From Cordylochernes scorpioides (taxonomy: Eukaryota > Arthropoda > Arachnida > Pseudoscorpiones > Chernetidae), in NCBI GenBank assembly GCA_030710605.1, contig CP092879.1:20685706-20749705 (forward strand): a stretch of DNA of 64,000 bases, read 5' to 3'. A model generated the notes under the pieces. It saw nothing but the letters and a program-made list of their open reading frames with translations. It was not told the origin of the DNA and made no database searches. The position numbers and the translations under genes are program-made. This document shows, piece after piece, positions 20,289 through 31,466 of this stretch. Every line of letters begins with the position of its first letter. Within the stretch, counting starts at the first letter, position 1.

Positions 20289-21320
20289 ATTGGTAGAGAT
20301 GCAAGTGCCGACCCAGTTGTTTTGAACCCCAACATAGACATCCCCAAATATGATGGAACAGAAGACCCTCGCTCATGGATTGAGTCCCTTGAAGAAATTG
20401 GCTTCCTGTACCACTGGGCAGAATATATTATTTCTCGCTATGCAGCCATGAACATGATTGGTAGCGCCAAAACCTGGCTGGACCTACACAAGATAAGTTT
20501 TACCAGCTGGGAACATTTCAAGAGCCGCCTAATTCAGGATTTTGGCTCAGACGCCAACAAAGAAGAATTGAAGATGAGGCTGAACAGAATGCAGCAGTGG
20601 AATGAACCTGCAATCAGGTTTGCAGAGGAAATCCTGGTTCTGTGCAACAAGGTCGACCCCCAAATGGAAGAAGAGAATAAAATAAATTGGGTTATTGGAG
20701 GGTTAAAGAAAGAATACTCTTTTGCCCTCTACTTAAACCCTCCTAAGAATACCAACGAACTCCTAAGATTGTGTAAAAATATGGATTTGTTTGAAAATAA
20801 TTATCAAGAACGTATAGAAAAATCAAAGGTTCTATATAATGGACCACGCTCTCCTCGTTCCCACCATCAAGAGCAATGGAAGAACGCTCCGTCGTTCAGA
20901 AGACCAGACCAGAACACCTCCAAGCCCCAGGCCCCCGCTCCGAGGTACTACCAGAACAAGCCGCTGCCCCAGGTATCTGCCCCTAGACGATTTTACACTC
21001 CCATTCCTGAGCCAAAACCGGTCTACCCAAGGAAAACCTACAATAAGAGTCCAGATTCAAACAGGAATAGGACAGAAGACGGGAGACCAATATGTTTCAA
21101 GTGTAACAAGCCAGGACACGTAGCGCGGTATTGCGGAGTCAAGTTTGTGAGGATCGTAGAAGAGGACCCCTCAGTTTCCCAAGACAAGAGCCAAGAAAAT
21201 CTTCAAATGGACGAAAGGAAAGATTATACACGGCCTCGCCTCTATGCGGATGTTTGTAATGACACACAAATGAATATTCCTACACGGAATAGATATTCCG
21301 TGTTGGAAGATTTAAACTAA
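20223..21320 (+). CDS. Gypsy-3 Gag
   Basis: 365 residues. The ATG at 20223 lies inside the 5' LTR; codons up to about 22 are LTR-encoded, so the primer-binding region is also translated. Capsid-like helical region with IPKYDGTEDPRSWIESLEEI near residue 40, a basic proline-rich segment (residues 200-290), and one CCHC knuckle (CFKCNKPGHVARYC) near 300. The protein forms the particle and binds RNA. The last codons, GAT TTA AAC TAA, place a UUUAAAC heptamer on the stop codon, so a fraction of ribosomes can continue into pol. The downstream ATG after the LTR would give a shorter Gag. Confidence 0.88.
   Translation: MQDTSEERLKTEESAKPQPSATIGRDASADPVVLNPNIDIPKYDGTEDPRSWIESLEEIGFLYHWAEYIISRYAAMNMIGSAKTWLDLHKISFTSWEHFKSRLIQDFGSDANKEELKMRLNRMQQWNEPAIRFAEEILVLCNKVDPQMEEENKINWVIGGLKKEYSFALYLNPPKNTNELLRLCKNMDLFENNYQERIEKSKVLYNGPRSPRSHHQEQWKNAPSFRRPDQNTSKPQAPAPRYYQNKPLPQVSAPRRFYTPIPEPKPVYPRKTYNKSPDSNRNRTEDGRPICFKCNKPGHVARYCGVKFVRIVEEDPSVSQDKSQENLQMDERKDYTRPRLYADVCNDTQMNIPTRNRYSVLEDLN
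21311..21317 (+). promoter_or_regulatory. -1 ribosomal frameshift slippery site UUUAAAC
   Basis: The heptamer T TTA AAC is in the correct phase (X XXY YYZ) relative to gag, directly before its TAA. The -1 frame is open from 21293 through the protease, so slippage yields Gag-Pol. A small stem (TGATT loop CCTTC, AATCA) lies at 21331-21345. Whether a stronger pseudoknot forms cannot be judged by eye. Confidence 0.75.
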
Positions 21321-24300
21321 GTGTCGCGCCTGATTCCTTCAATCAAAGCAAGTCGACCATAAATGGAATTAGAAAGTTGGACCCTAGGTACAAAATTAAT
21401 ATTAATGTGGACAAGATAGGGTTATGCGAAGCTTTGATTGATACAGGCGCCGATCTTTCAGTGGTCGACCTAAGAACAGCACTTTTTGCTAGCCGTGAAA
21501 TAAATAGTCTCACTAAAACGTGTTCAGGACCCGATGGAAAAAAATTAGATATGGTAGGTAGCATTATTTTAGATTTAAAAATTGATGACACTGAATTATC
21601 CCACGAATTTGTAGTAATGGACGCGCATCTACGAACTCTTATTCTTGGACGAGATTTCCTTAAAAAAATGAATGCTAAAATTGATTGTAAACGAGAAACA
21701 ATAAAATATAATTTGATGAGTAATCATGACGTAAGCAATTATGATCTAAAAAAAATAAAGAGCACTACAGATACCGTTATACCTAAACTATCTATTAAAT
21801 TGATTAGGGCCTCAATAGAAGCAGAGGATGGCGAATATGTCATCGAAGAGAACAACAGAATGACTCAAACAAATGGTCTTCGATTGGCAAGAAGTTTGCT
21901 TACTGTCACGGATAAGAAAACCCATATCTGGATAACGAACCCTTATCCTCGACCTTTAAAAATCATGAAAGACCAAACATTGGCTTATGGAAGTCTTCCT
22001 GCAGGGGTAAATTTTATAGAGAATAAAGAGAAGCAGAATGAAAATGACGAAATACAATTTCAAATAAACAAATATTTAACATTTAAAGAACAAGAGAGGT
22101 TAAAACAAATTTTGGCCAAGTATACTGATTTGTTCTCATCGAGGTTAGGTAGGACCAGTTTGGCAAAACATCAGATTCATACAGAAGACGTAAAACCAAT
22201 AAAGCACAAGCCTTACCGGGTAAGCGCTAAGGAACGAACCATCATAAAGGATCAAATAGACGAGATGCTCGAAGAAGGAATAATTAGACAATCTTCAAGT
22301 CCCTGGTCCTTTCCCGTTATATTGGTCAAAAAACGAGATGGCAAATACAGATTTTGTGTGGACTACAGGAAATTAAATGAAGTAACAGTGAAGGATGTTT
22401 ATCCAATCCCAAGAATTGATGATGTAATGGATACTCTCCAAGGATCCAAGTACTTCTCAGCAATAGATCTCAAATCGGGATATTGGCAAGTCGAAATTGA
22501 AGAGAGAGACAAAGAGAAGACGGCTTTCACTACTGCACATGGGTTATATGAATTCAACGTAATGCCCTTCGGTCTATGCAACGCCCCTGCTACTTTTGAG
22601 AGGAACATGGACAATGTCCTCGGAAATCTGAGATGGCAGATTTGCCTTTGCTACCTGGACGATGTAATTATATACAGCTCGGACTTTCCAAACCACATTA
22701 AAAGACTTGAAGCTGTCCTCAGATGCTTCAGCGAATCTAATTTAAAACTGAACGCCAAGAAATGCAGATTTGCTTTCGAGGAACTTGAGATCCTTGGACA
22801 TATAACCAACCAAGAGTAAATAAAACCTGCCGAATATAATATCAAAGCCGTTAGAGATTTTCCTCAGCCCAAGAAGGCCAAAGAAGTGCAATCATTCCTA
22901 GGAATGTGCTCATATTATAGAAAATTTATTAAAGATTTCTCATTAATCGCTGACCCATTGACCAGTCTCATCAGAAAAAATGTGCAATTTATCTGGACAG
23001 GAAAACAGGAAGAAGCGTTCCAAAACCTTAAAAAAGCTCTTATGAATCCGCCAATTTTAGGTCACTTTGATCCAAATGCAGCCACCTGCATTCACACAGA
23101 TGCCTCTAACATCGGCTTAGGCGCAACACTAATTCAAAATATCGGTGGCGAAGAGAAGGTAATATCATATTTGAGCCGAACCCTAAGTAAACCTGAGCAA
23201 AATTATTCAACCACCGAAAAGGAATGTTTAGCTGTAGTGTGGTCGATATCAGAATTACGGCCCTATTTATATGGAAGGCACTTTAAAATCGTAACTGATC
23301 ATCACGCACTATGCTGGCTTAAGAATTTAAAAGATCCGACCGGTCGATTAGCACGATGGGCACTGAAGATTCAGGAATATAATTTCGAAATTATACACAA
23401 ATCGGGAAAAAAACATCTGGACGCTGATGGTCTATCTAGAGGACCCTTACCAGAAAACGAATGGGACGAGGATTATGAAAGACTATTTTTGAATCAAATA
23501 ATAGACGAAAAGGATGATTTTATTGAGAATATTAAGGAGAACCTTAGTGGAAACAAGCGTTCAATTACACAGAACTTTAAAGAAGAAAATGGGTGTCTCT
23601 ACAAGAAAAATCCAAATCCTGAAGGCAGAGAATGGTTGCTGGTAGTGCCAAAGAAGAGAAGGAAAGAAATCATGAGTGAGTACCACAACCATATGCTGAA
23701 TGGCCATCTGGGCGTCGCCAGAACCACATACCGATTGAAGAATAAATACTATTGGCCTTCCATGCTGAAAGATGTTTCCGAATTTGTAAAGACGTGCCAT
23801 CTTTGCCAAAGTCGGAAAGGTTCATATCAGTTGCCATCTGGACTTCTACAACCTATTCCCCCAGCTAACTACCCTTTTGAAAGAATCGGAATTGACTTTG
23901 TTGGCCCCTTGCCATCAACGAAAAGAAGAAGGAAATGGATCATTGTGTTGACGGATTATTATACCAAGTATGCTGAAACAAAGGCAGTACCAGAAGCGAC
24001 AGTGAAAGAAGTCTCTACATTTTTAATCGAACATATATTTTTACGTCACGGGGCTCCAAGATTTCTTATCAGCGACAGAGGTTCACAATTCACTAGCAAT
24101 TTGATGAAGGAGGTTATGAAAATGTGCAAAGTTAAACATTGCTTCACAACGAGCTACCACCCCCAGACTAACGGACTAACGGAACGGCTAAATAGAACTT
24201 TAATCAATATGATCAGCATGTATGTGAATACGGATCAGAAGAACTGGGACGAAATCCTTCCTTTTATCACCCACGCATATAATACCACAATTCAAGAAAC

Positions 24301-24787
24301 CACAGGCTACTCTCCATTTTTCCTGTTGTTTGGAAGGGAACCCATGTCCCTCTTAGACGACGAGAATATCCCAACGGACAGTAACATGGACGATTACGAC
24401 GAATATATAGAAAACTACTTAGATAAAATAGCAAGGACGAGACAGGTAGTCATTAACAACACAGAGAAGACTCAGGAAAGAATGAAAAGAAACTATGACA
24501 AAAAACACAACGAGAGAATCTATGAACCAGGACATTTAGTGGCAGTTTGGACACCAGTCAGGAAAATCGGAAAATGTGAAAAACTATTGAGAAAATATTT
24601 TGGGCCATATCGAATATTAAAGAAGCTGTCCAACGTAAATTACTTAATTGAGCCGAAAGATAATCCTGGCCAAGACCCATTGATTGTCCATGTCTCAAGA
24701 CTCAAACCCTATTTTGAAAGAATTGATGAGGTCACTCACGAGGACGTGACGACCTCTGGAGAGGGGGAAGTGTTGCATCATGATTAA
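21312..24787 (+). pseudogene. Gypsy-3 Pol, one in-frame stop in RT
   Basis: Frame -1 to gag. Protease: ALIDTGADLSVVDL and LILGRDFL. RT: VDYRKLNE, DLKSGYWQVEI and the catalytic YLDD near 22650. A TAA at 22817-22819 follows LGHITNQE, in the RT connection, and the same frame resumes with IKPAEYNIKAV. RNase H: HTDASNIGLGATL, YSTTEKECLAV and VTDHHAL. Integrase: zinc finger HNHMLNGHLG / CHLCQ, then D,D35E (GIDFVGPL, ISDRGSQF, NGLTERLN), and a C-terminal YFGPYRILK module. The stop codon TAA at 24785-24787 lies 15 bases inside the 3' LTR. Without the nonsense codon every domain would be complete, so this is a recent casualty. Confidence 0.92.
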
Positions 24788-25118
24788 TGCGCCTATTTTT
24801 AAAATTATTTATAATATTATTTTTAATATATTTAAAATTTAAATTATAAATTTATTTATTTTTATAAAACAGATTATTAATATAAAATATTATGTACTAT
24901 AAAACATTTGTATTTTGATACACTAAATACCCTACATGCTTTAAACTTTGATGTGGTAAATAAAGAGAGATTCGAGGTGCTACCTAAATTTATAGTTGTC
25001 TTATTATTGACTGGTTTAACCTTGTAAGATGGTTGAGACACGTTCTGGAAAGATGCAAGACACGTCTGAGGAGAGACTCAAGACTGAAGAATCTGCCAAA
25101 CCGCAGCCCAGTGCAACA
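24771..25118 (+). repeat. Gypsy-3 3' LTR
   Basis: 348 bp, one substitution from the 5' LTR. Its first 17 bases encode the last residues and stop of pol. Confidence 0.92.
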
Positions 25119-26265
25119 ATATAACGTTTGGCATTTCAGATAATAAATTTGTTAAAACATTCTTCATTGGGAATTTCACTCGGAGAGAAACCAGGAAAAA
25201 ACGGGTAACGCTTCTATAGAAATTTGAATAAAAATCAGCTTTTTATTTTCTAATCTACACTCTGAAATCTTGAAGATTTCTCAGGTCATTCTGGTATTGT
25301 TATTGGGAGATAAGAGGACTTACGGCAGACAGAGATTCCTTTAACTAACTCTCTCTAACTAACATTACACATACTAACCATATCTGTTCTATTAATAGTG
25401 AATATAGCAGCCAATATATATGCAAATACTATGTGACATATGTATATTTTAAAATATGTTCTGTTGTGTGTACAACAACATACTACAGGTTCATGTTTAA
25501 TAACTAACAATATGGTGGTTCTGAAGATCATTGGTTGGTTGGAAGTAGATTAGGAAAAATAACAGCTACATCAACCAATCAATATTTTAACTCCCGACGT
25601 TTCACTGACCCGCTGTCACAGTTAAATACATTATTGGTTAACAATATGGTATTGTGGCGCATTCTATATCACCATCTTATCGTTCTGTATTGGAATTATA
25701 AAACAAAATTCATTGTATTGATGCATTTCAATAAGATATCACTTCTTTTGGTATATATACAAGTATCTTATATTGTATCTAGTCTATCTGATGATGTCTA
25801 GTTGCCCTATGCTTTATGGATCAATTTCCTCCCGGCAATATTTTATCTATATATAGATAGAAATATTACCGGTAGAATATTGATATAAAAATATTATTAT
25901 AGGTTATCTCTCCCAACGAAATAGACGCTAAAGCTAAACGCCATCTATCCCTTGTATTAATATTTAAGATGAAATCATCAATGGTCATCATCGAATATCC
26001 TCATTTCTATTGTTATTGAAAATTGATTTATATAAAGTAAATACAGTATAGAGAGTCACTTTGAAATAATTAACATATATCGTTTTTAGGCTTTATATCA
26101 TCTCACTCCCATTTTGTTATAATAATCTAAAAACGATATCATAATGAACATACGTCCAGAAAGCATAGATACACTGCTTTCTGCTGGAATTAGTCTCTCC
26201 GCAAAGGCTGGGTGAGCTCGGTTTGTAATTTAAATTTTTGTAAGATAATCGATCAGGAGGTGGTA
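25119..26265. other. Non-coding stretch with a decayed hammerhead-like hairpin
   Basis: No gene supported. On the minus strand near 25590-25629, UUUAACU and AGUUAAA form a 7-bp outer stem around GUGACAG and GUGAAACGUC, resembling a hammerhead whose CUGANGA box has mutated. TA-rich repeats occur near 25385 and 25845. Confidence 0.3.
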
Positions 26266-26661
26266 TTACATAAGATATATCTCAGTTAGATGCCAAATAG
26301 GTTCTTGCGCATGTTCTAAGGTATTGATTCTCAGCAGTTCCACCCTATAACCCGGATCTATCTCCTGATGGAAATATTCCTCCCCTCTCTTAATTTGATT
26401 TGTCTCACCTCCGCCAATTGGCCTCTCCACGGAATTGTCTTTTATTCTATTGGACATTTTCTGGAATAAATGATTACCATATCTCTCTAACACCATAATG
26501 TTATTGGCAAATAGGATAGAGCGCTGCTGCTCTGACACTACTTGTGGTTTTATTAGTTGTATTCCTTTTTTCCCTTTATTAGGCACTGTATTTATTGTAA
26601 AATATCTAGCGCTATTTATAAAATACTTCCTTTTGATATTGATATAAAAACATAATTCCAA
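26266..26661 (-). CDS. Unknown ORF, 131 codons, probably not a gene
   Basis: An open frame starting MELCFYINIKRKYF and ending near HLTEIYLM. I recognise no domain, signal peptide or membrane segment. It contains a basic N-terminal part and a mixed C-terminal half with slightly higher GC than its surroundings. No second copy is visible in the window for comparison. It could be a repeat-derived fragment or chance. Confidence 0.12.
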   Translation of the reverse strand: MELCFYINIKRKYFINSARYFTINTVPNKGKKGIQLIKPQVVSEQQRSILFANNIMVLERYGNHLFQKMSNRIKDNSVERPIGGGETNQIKRGEEYFHQEIDPGYRVELLRINTLEHAQEPIWHLTEIYLM

Positions 26662-26923
26662 AGAAAAATAATTATTTGGAAATTTAAATTCCCAAACTAA
26701 TGTTTTTTTTTTAATTTGTCAAAGCATTAACACTATTTTTCCTTTTTTTTTTAATTTTTATATGAAAAAGACACTTTAGCAAGTTGGACAGATTGCTAGA
26801 AGAACTATTTTTCCTGTTAAGATTTATAGTGAATTTTTAGTTTTATTTTAACGTATTTTCTATTAAGACAACGATGATCTCTCTATTCACTATAGAAGAA
26901 GAGATTCTTTTATAATAGGACGA

Positions 26924-26959
26924 TCTTACAAACTTTCGGGAAAGACGTCCTTCTACGGG
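26924..26959 (-). ncRNA. GAAAGUUUG hairpin, diverged relative of 19267-19308
   Basis: Minus strand: CCGUAGAAGGACGUC, then UUUCCCGAAAGUUUG. Same layout as the other five copies but with a poor central stem. Confidence 0.25.
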
Positions 26960-27034
26960 TAAGAAATGGCACTAGTGGAATGGTTTAAATACACTTCGAG
27001 AAACTATATATACGAGTATATATATATAAAAAGA

Positions 27035-27356
27035 AAGCATATCCTGACCAGGAGCACATGTTCTTTTAAATTGCAGAGTGCCATCTAGTGGAATACCTGT
27101 TTCATGGTTTTTCAAGATGCCCCAAGGACCAGCTTTTTTGATCGTTGAGGTACAGCTTGCACCACGCTGACGACGGCCAACAGCCCGAAACGCCTACGTG
27201 GTTAGATTTTATTTATTAATCAAGAAACTGTATTTGGCCAATTCTAAAATAATTAAAAATCAACGATTAGTTGATATTTATTCCGATAGATGGCGCAAGC
27301 CATCAGTAACCTTCAGTTGCACGATCAGAAAATGCCCCCTTTTCTCAATATATATA
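27035..27356 (+). repeat. Penelope-like P1 copy with hammerhead (two core-pair changes)
   Basis: Starts with an antisense P1 tip (GCATATCCTGACCAGGAGCA, then GTGCCATCTAGTGG), continues in sense orientation through the ribozyme at 27161-27202 and TTAATCAAGAAACTG, and ends near AGATGGCGCAAGCCATC in a TA run at 27350. The mixed orientation of tip and body is typical of Penelope-like insertions. Confidence 0.65.
27161..27202 (+). ncRNA. Hammerhead ribozyme, lightly decayed
   Basis: Helix I ACCACG / CGUGGU (6 bp). CUGACGA box intact (27167-27173). Helix II GGC loop CAACA GCC, with a C-C mismatch at the first pair. GAAA intact (27187-27190). The helix III segment is CGCCUA instead of CGCGU-H, losing one pair. 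Likely weak or inactive. Confidence 0.6.
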
Positions 27357-27363
27357 TATATAT

Positions 27364-27963
27364 AGTATATTTTAAACTGTATAATAATGACACCTTTAGT
27401 ATATTTCACACATGTTCCAATTAGTTTGAACCGATACTTTATGAGATCATACCCTTCTATTAAAATGTACGCTGATCCTATTTGCTACCACCCCATATTT
27501 TGTATATATGCTATATCTTTATTAATATAACCTGTACACCCCTATTTATATTTGAACTCTAAATGGTGACGGTATAATAATAAAAAGCCAAAGAGTGGTC
27601 GGTCAGCTGGTGGCATCTGGGGACAGAAGGAGAGGAAATCGCCAACGCCCAGATGGAGCCCCCTCCAGGGCTTTATATAGACGACCCCTTTCAACAGGTT
27701 TGAGCAGGGGGTCAGGGCGGTATGTTCTACAGAGTGTCCATCGGCAGACCGCTTCTGTTCTCTCTCTCAAGTGATAGGCATCCAAGTTTGTGTCATGGCC
27801 TCCACCTCTGGCCCGTTGGCTCTCTCCGATTACTCTGGGTGCTAGCATCTAGCCCTGCCTCTGCTTCTTGTTTTCCGCGTGCGAGAAGAACATCAACACT
27901 CGCCTCACGTACACGACTGCCAGCTTAACCATACGACAACAGGATCATTTGCAACAATATTAC
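27364..27963 (+). repeat. Solo LTR of Gypsy-4, plus orientation
   Basis: About 600 bp between TA/CA microsatellite runs. Begins AGTATATTTTAAACTGTATA and ends TTGCAACAATATTAC. It aligns in reverse to 33257-33867 and 48579-49194. The ORFs inside (such as MFYRVSIGRPLLF) are the LTR 3' part also seen upstream of Gypsy-4 gag, not proteins. Confidence 0.75.
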
Positions 27964-27974
27964 ACACACACATA

Positions 27975-28035
27975 TATATATATTAAAAATAAAGAAGGCA
28001 TCTCCTGACCACGAGCACATGTGCTTTTTAGTATA
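27975..28035. repeat. P1 tip fragment
   Basis: GGCATCTCCTGACCACGAGC, then ACATGTGCTTTTTAG, bounded by TA runs. Identical to the tips at 56215 and 56570. Confidence 0.6.
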
Positions 28036-28041
28036 TATATA

Positions 28042-28719
28042 TGTGATAATTTGTATATAGCAATATGTAATCCCACCACAATCTATGCAATGTATCGTCA
28101 AAATATTTTAATAAAAGTTATGCTTCGCGAAAGAGAGAACAGCAATTACAAGGATTGCATCATCCAGGAAGTAAAGGTCACTACCCAGGACCCATAAAAC
28201 TAAAGTTCAAAGACCTTCTTCTTCCAGGAAGATGGCAATCATGACGACAATGGAGGTACCGACAACCAATCACAGTTAAGCATGACAAACTAATAGCGTA
28301 TCAGAAGTAGGCACGTAGAACGATCTCAACCAATGAGAAGCCGAGAGAGTTAACGAGGAATATCTCGGCTAGGAAGTTAGCAGAGAAGGTAGGCGACCGG
28401 GCTAGAAGCAAGGTGTGCTCAACTCAGGCTCCAACCAAGGTAACATTCTCTTCGATCATGTGTAAGGCAAGGTACCACCTCCAGTCACCACTCTCTCCCT
28501 TATCGCGAAGTCCAGGTTCTATCCCATCCAGGTTGTCTCGTTATTTCCCCTGTGGAAACCCACCATTCGACCAACGACTGCGCCATCAATCACCAACCTC
28601 CACCATTCACAACAAGTCAACAATCCCAAAGTAAGTTGACAGGAGTCAACAGGATCTTACACAGGATCAACATCGAAATATTATTATAGTGAGTCGACAG
28701 GATCTATTCAAATATCACA
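28042..28719 (+). repeat. Probable solo LTR, unknown family (TGTGATA...TATCACA)
   Basis: 678 bp with inverted ends TGTGATA / TATCACA, inserted in a TA run that continues on both sides. The interior has higher GC and includes AATAAAAGTTATGC. The 73-codon ORF at 28413-28634 shows no recognisable domain. No second copy is present in the window, so the call rests on the termini. Confidence 0.45.
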
Positions 28720-28732
28720 TATATATATATAT

Positions 28733-29490
28733 ACTAGCCGAATGACCCGGGCAACGCCCGGGTTTTACCCTATTAAATGTACCCTGTTTCACCCGTGGTC
28801 TCTGTTTTTTGGAATTTTTCCCGATATAATTTTGTATCTGATAATCAAACATGATACAGCAAAATTTTTAAAAGGAAAATATCAAAATAGCCTATCGTCT
28901 TCCCAGTATTCTTTTACCTATGTATGGAAACTTTGGTTTGAATTAGTGAACTACTGAGAAGTTGTAGACGAATGACCCGGGCAACGCCCGGGTTTACACG
29001 ATTAAATGTATATTACATATGGAAGATGGACGTAGTTCCCGGAGGGCACCCGCGAGGTCACTCTGCCCCCGCGCAACTGTCCAACTGGGAGCGCCCCGCG
29101 CCGTCAAAATCGTCACGCGTTCTAGAGGGCGCGGTTCGTGAGCTCAACCGGCCGTCAGCCGGGAGATCTCATTTACTCGGCGGGGGGGGGGGCAGGGGGA
29201 AGGGAAGTCACGTGCTGCGCCGGCAGCCAATCGTCGCGCGCCGCCATCGCCCGCCTGAGTGTTCTAGAGGGCGCTGCTCGTGAGCTAAGTTGAATAATTT
29301 GAATATATAGTTTTAATAAATGATTTATATATATTTTAAAATAGCCTATCGTCATCCTCGTTATTTTTTACCTATGTATGGAAATTTTGGTTTGAATTAG
29401 TGATCTACTGCGAATTTGTATAGGAGTCATACAAACAAAGACACAGACAAACAAACATACAAACATTCATTTTTATATATATAGATAGAA
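28733..29490 (+). repeat. CCCGGG-headed interspersed repeat with a GC-rich core
   Basis: Head ACTAGCCGAATGACCCGGGC continuing into AACGCCCGGG, repeated at 28973, so two heads lie in series. 29035-29285 is strongly GC-rich (GAGGGCGC twice, a run of ten G). The 3' end has ACAAACAAAGACACAGACAA and CATTCATTTTTATATATATAG, then a TA run. Similar heads occur at 6469 and 8286. I do not know the element class. The small ORFs inside are by-products. Confidence 0.5.
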
Positions 29491-29566
29491 GATATATATA
29501 TATATATTTTTTGAATTATCAATGCTTATTTTGGATTAAAATATTTATTAAAACTTCCAATATTAC

Positions 29567-29879
29567 AGGGGTCGTCTATAAAGAGTCCCTGGGGGCCCCA
29601 CTTGGGCTGGGCGTTGCCTTTTTCCTCCCCCCTGTCCCTGCCACCAGCTGACCGTTCTTTGGATATTTATTTTAACGTCACCAATTTTAGTTTAAACACA
29701 AATAGGGGTTTACAGGTATTATTAATAAAGATATAGCATATATACAAATTATGGGGGTGGTAGCAAATAGAAACGGTGTACATTTTAAGAGAAGGGTAGG
29801 ATCTTATAAGGTATCGGCTCTAAACTAATTGGAAGATATGTGACATATATTAAAAGTGCCATACAGTTTAAAATATACG
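29567..29879 (-). repeat. Gypsy-4 copy A 3' LTR, truncated
   Basis: Matches the first half of the 5' LTR (GTCGTCTATAAAGAGTCCCT on the plus strand, then ACCAGCTGACCG, to AAAATATAC). The other half of the LTR is missing. Preceded on the minus strand by CATCACCGGGGGCACA, a possible purine tract. Confidence 0.6.
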
Positions 29880-31466
29880 ATAGAATGTGCCCCCGGTGAT
29901 GAAGGTTTGTTTGGGGGAAATGAAATAACATGAATGATGACCTAACAAACCTATTATAAAATCAAAAGAAATAATTTGGGCAAAATTGGTTAAAATAATT
30001 ATAAGTATAGGATAATAAAATAGGACAATAATGATGACGTCTCAATAAGATATGGAATATGATAAAATAAATATAAATAAGAATAAATGATAAAATTGAG
30101 AAAATATGCAAGATAAAATTAGAAACGCCGTAAAAGTAATTTACTTATATAAAAAAAAAAAGAAAACCAATTGAATGAAAAAATAACTAAAAGAAAGGCA
30201 TAAAGCTATTAAGTTGAATTAAAATTATAAGTTGACGCAGAGGTTGAGGAGGGTATATGGGATGTCTGAGTATGTTCCTGAAAAGAAACATATTAATGAG
30301 TTCTGTAATGCAGTACGAACTTGTGTTAGTGAGGTACTGTTTTCATAAACGAACGCTCAAGATGTTCCGCCTGAATTATTAGTTTAGACTAGCAGGGAGA
30401 GGTAGGTAGGTTGAGGAATGTGCAAAAGGAAAAGTAAACGCAAGAGATGTACTGCTGCCAATGATGATGGTACCCGTTTTGTATGATGAAAAAAAAAAGA
30501 TAAAATGATTTTTAAAAAATGATGAACCGGGTAATTAAAAAAAAAAGGAATCTAGCTGGGTATCCTGAACTCACTATTGGGAACGATATAGCGAGGAAGG
30601 ATGTTTCCAGTTGGATTAATAAAAAAAAAAATCTGGCGAGCAAGAATCTCTTGAGGGGAATATATGAGATTGGGGAATGAAGAAAGGGAAGGTAGTTGCA
30701 AGGGTTGTTCTGTTGCCAATGATGATTTTACCCGACTTGAATGATAAAAATTGAAAAAAAAAAAAGAAAAAAATGATGAGTGGTAATGATGAGAATGATG
30801 AGCCGGGTGATAAGAAAAATAATCTAACTGGGTATCCTGAACTCACTATTGGGAATGAACTAGCGAGGAAGAATTTCTCAGTTGGATTAATCAATGGAAA
30901 AATAAAATATTAAAAAAAATGTTTGGCGAACAGGAAGGCCTTGGGATAATGCATGAGAATGTATGGGCAGGGTAGGTTAGGATACGTCAACGATAAAATT
31001 AGAAAAACGCAATAGAAAAAAATATATAATCAAAAAGATTGATTTTGAAATGATTTTAAAAAATAATACATGAGAGAAAAAATGTTTAAAAATGTTTTTG
31101 AAATATTCATCCCACAAAAAGAGTAAACATATTTACAATATCCCAATAAAATATTTCCAAAAAGGAAAGAAAAGGTTTATTAAATAGTTGGTTGACCACT
31201 GTGTGACGGCATGTGACTAGAAGATAGCGTGTCAACTTCCTGATGGGGAACGGCTATTCCTGGCAGCGCTAACTACAGCTGGATGGGTCATTGGGGATTT
31301 TACAGTTCTTGAAAGTTTTGTGAAATAGCTCTTTATAAAAATAAATCGGGGGACAAATGATTGAACGGTTCTGAGTTTCGGGGAGTTATACATTTATCTG
31401 TTGGAATAAACAGGTCAGGACTTAGATGTTTGAAAGGAACTATTCTCCTAACTCTATCTATGGGCT
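29880..31466 (-). other. Gypsy-4 3' non-coding region with a 272-bp tandem repeat
   Basis: No ORF supported. Between pol and the 3' LTR. TATCCTGAACTCACTATTGG occurs at 30561 and 30833, and flanking blocks recur with the same 272-bp spacing, so about 30360-30960 is a two-copy tandem duplication with purine-rich runs. The function of such regions in LTR elements is unknown. Confidence 0.6.

Larger units (their letters stand above)
19941..25118 (+). mobile_element. Gypsy-3: nearly intact Ty3/Gypsy retrotransposon
   Basis: 5.18 kb with 348-bp LTRs (19941-20288 and 24771-25118) that differ at one base (TAAGATTGTTG / TAAGATGGTTG). Ends TGTTGC...GCAACA form a 6-bp inverted repeat. The flank is ATAT on both sides. 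gag and pol are in different frames, joined by a -1 slippery site. gag starts inside the 5' LTR and pol ends inside the 3' LTR. A purine tract (GGAGAGGGGGAAG) precedes the 3' LTR. TTGGTAGAGATGC right after the 5' LTR is a candidate primer site. One nonsense codon in RT probably silences this copy. Confidence 0.93.
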
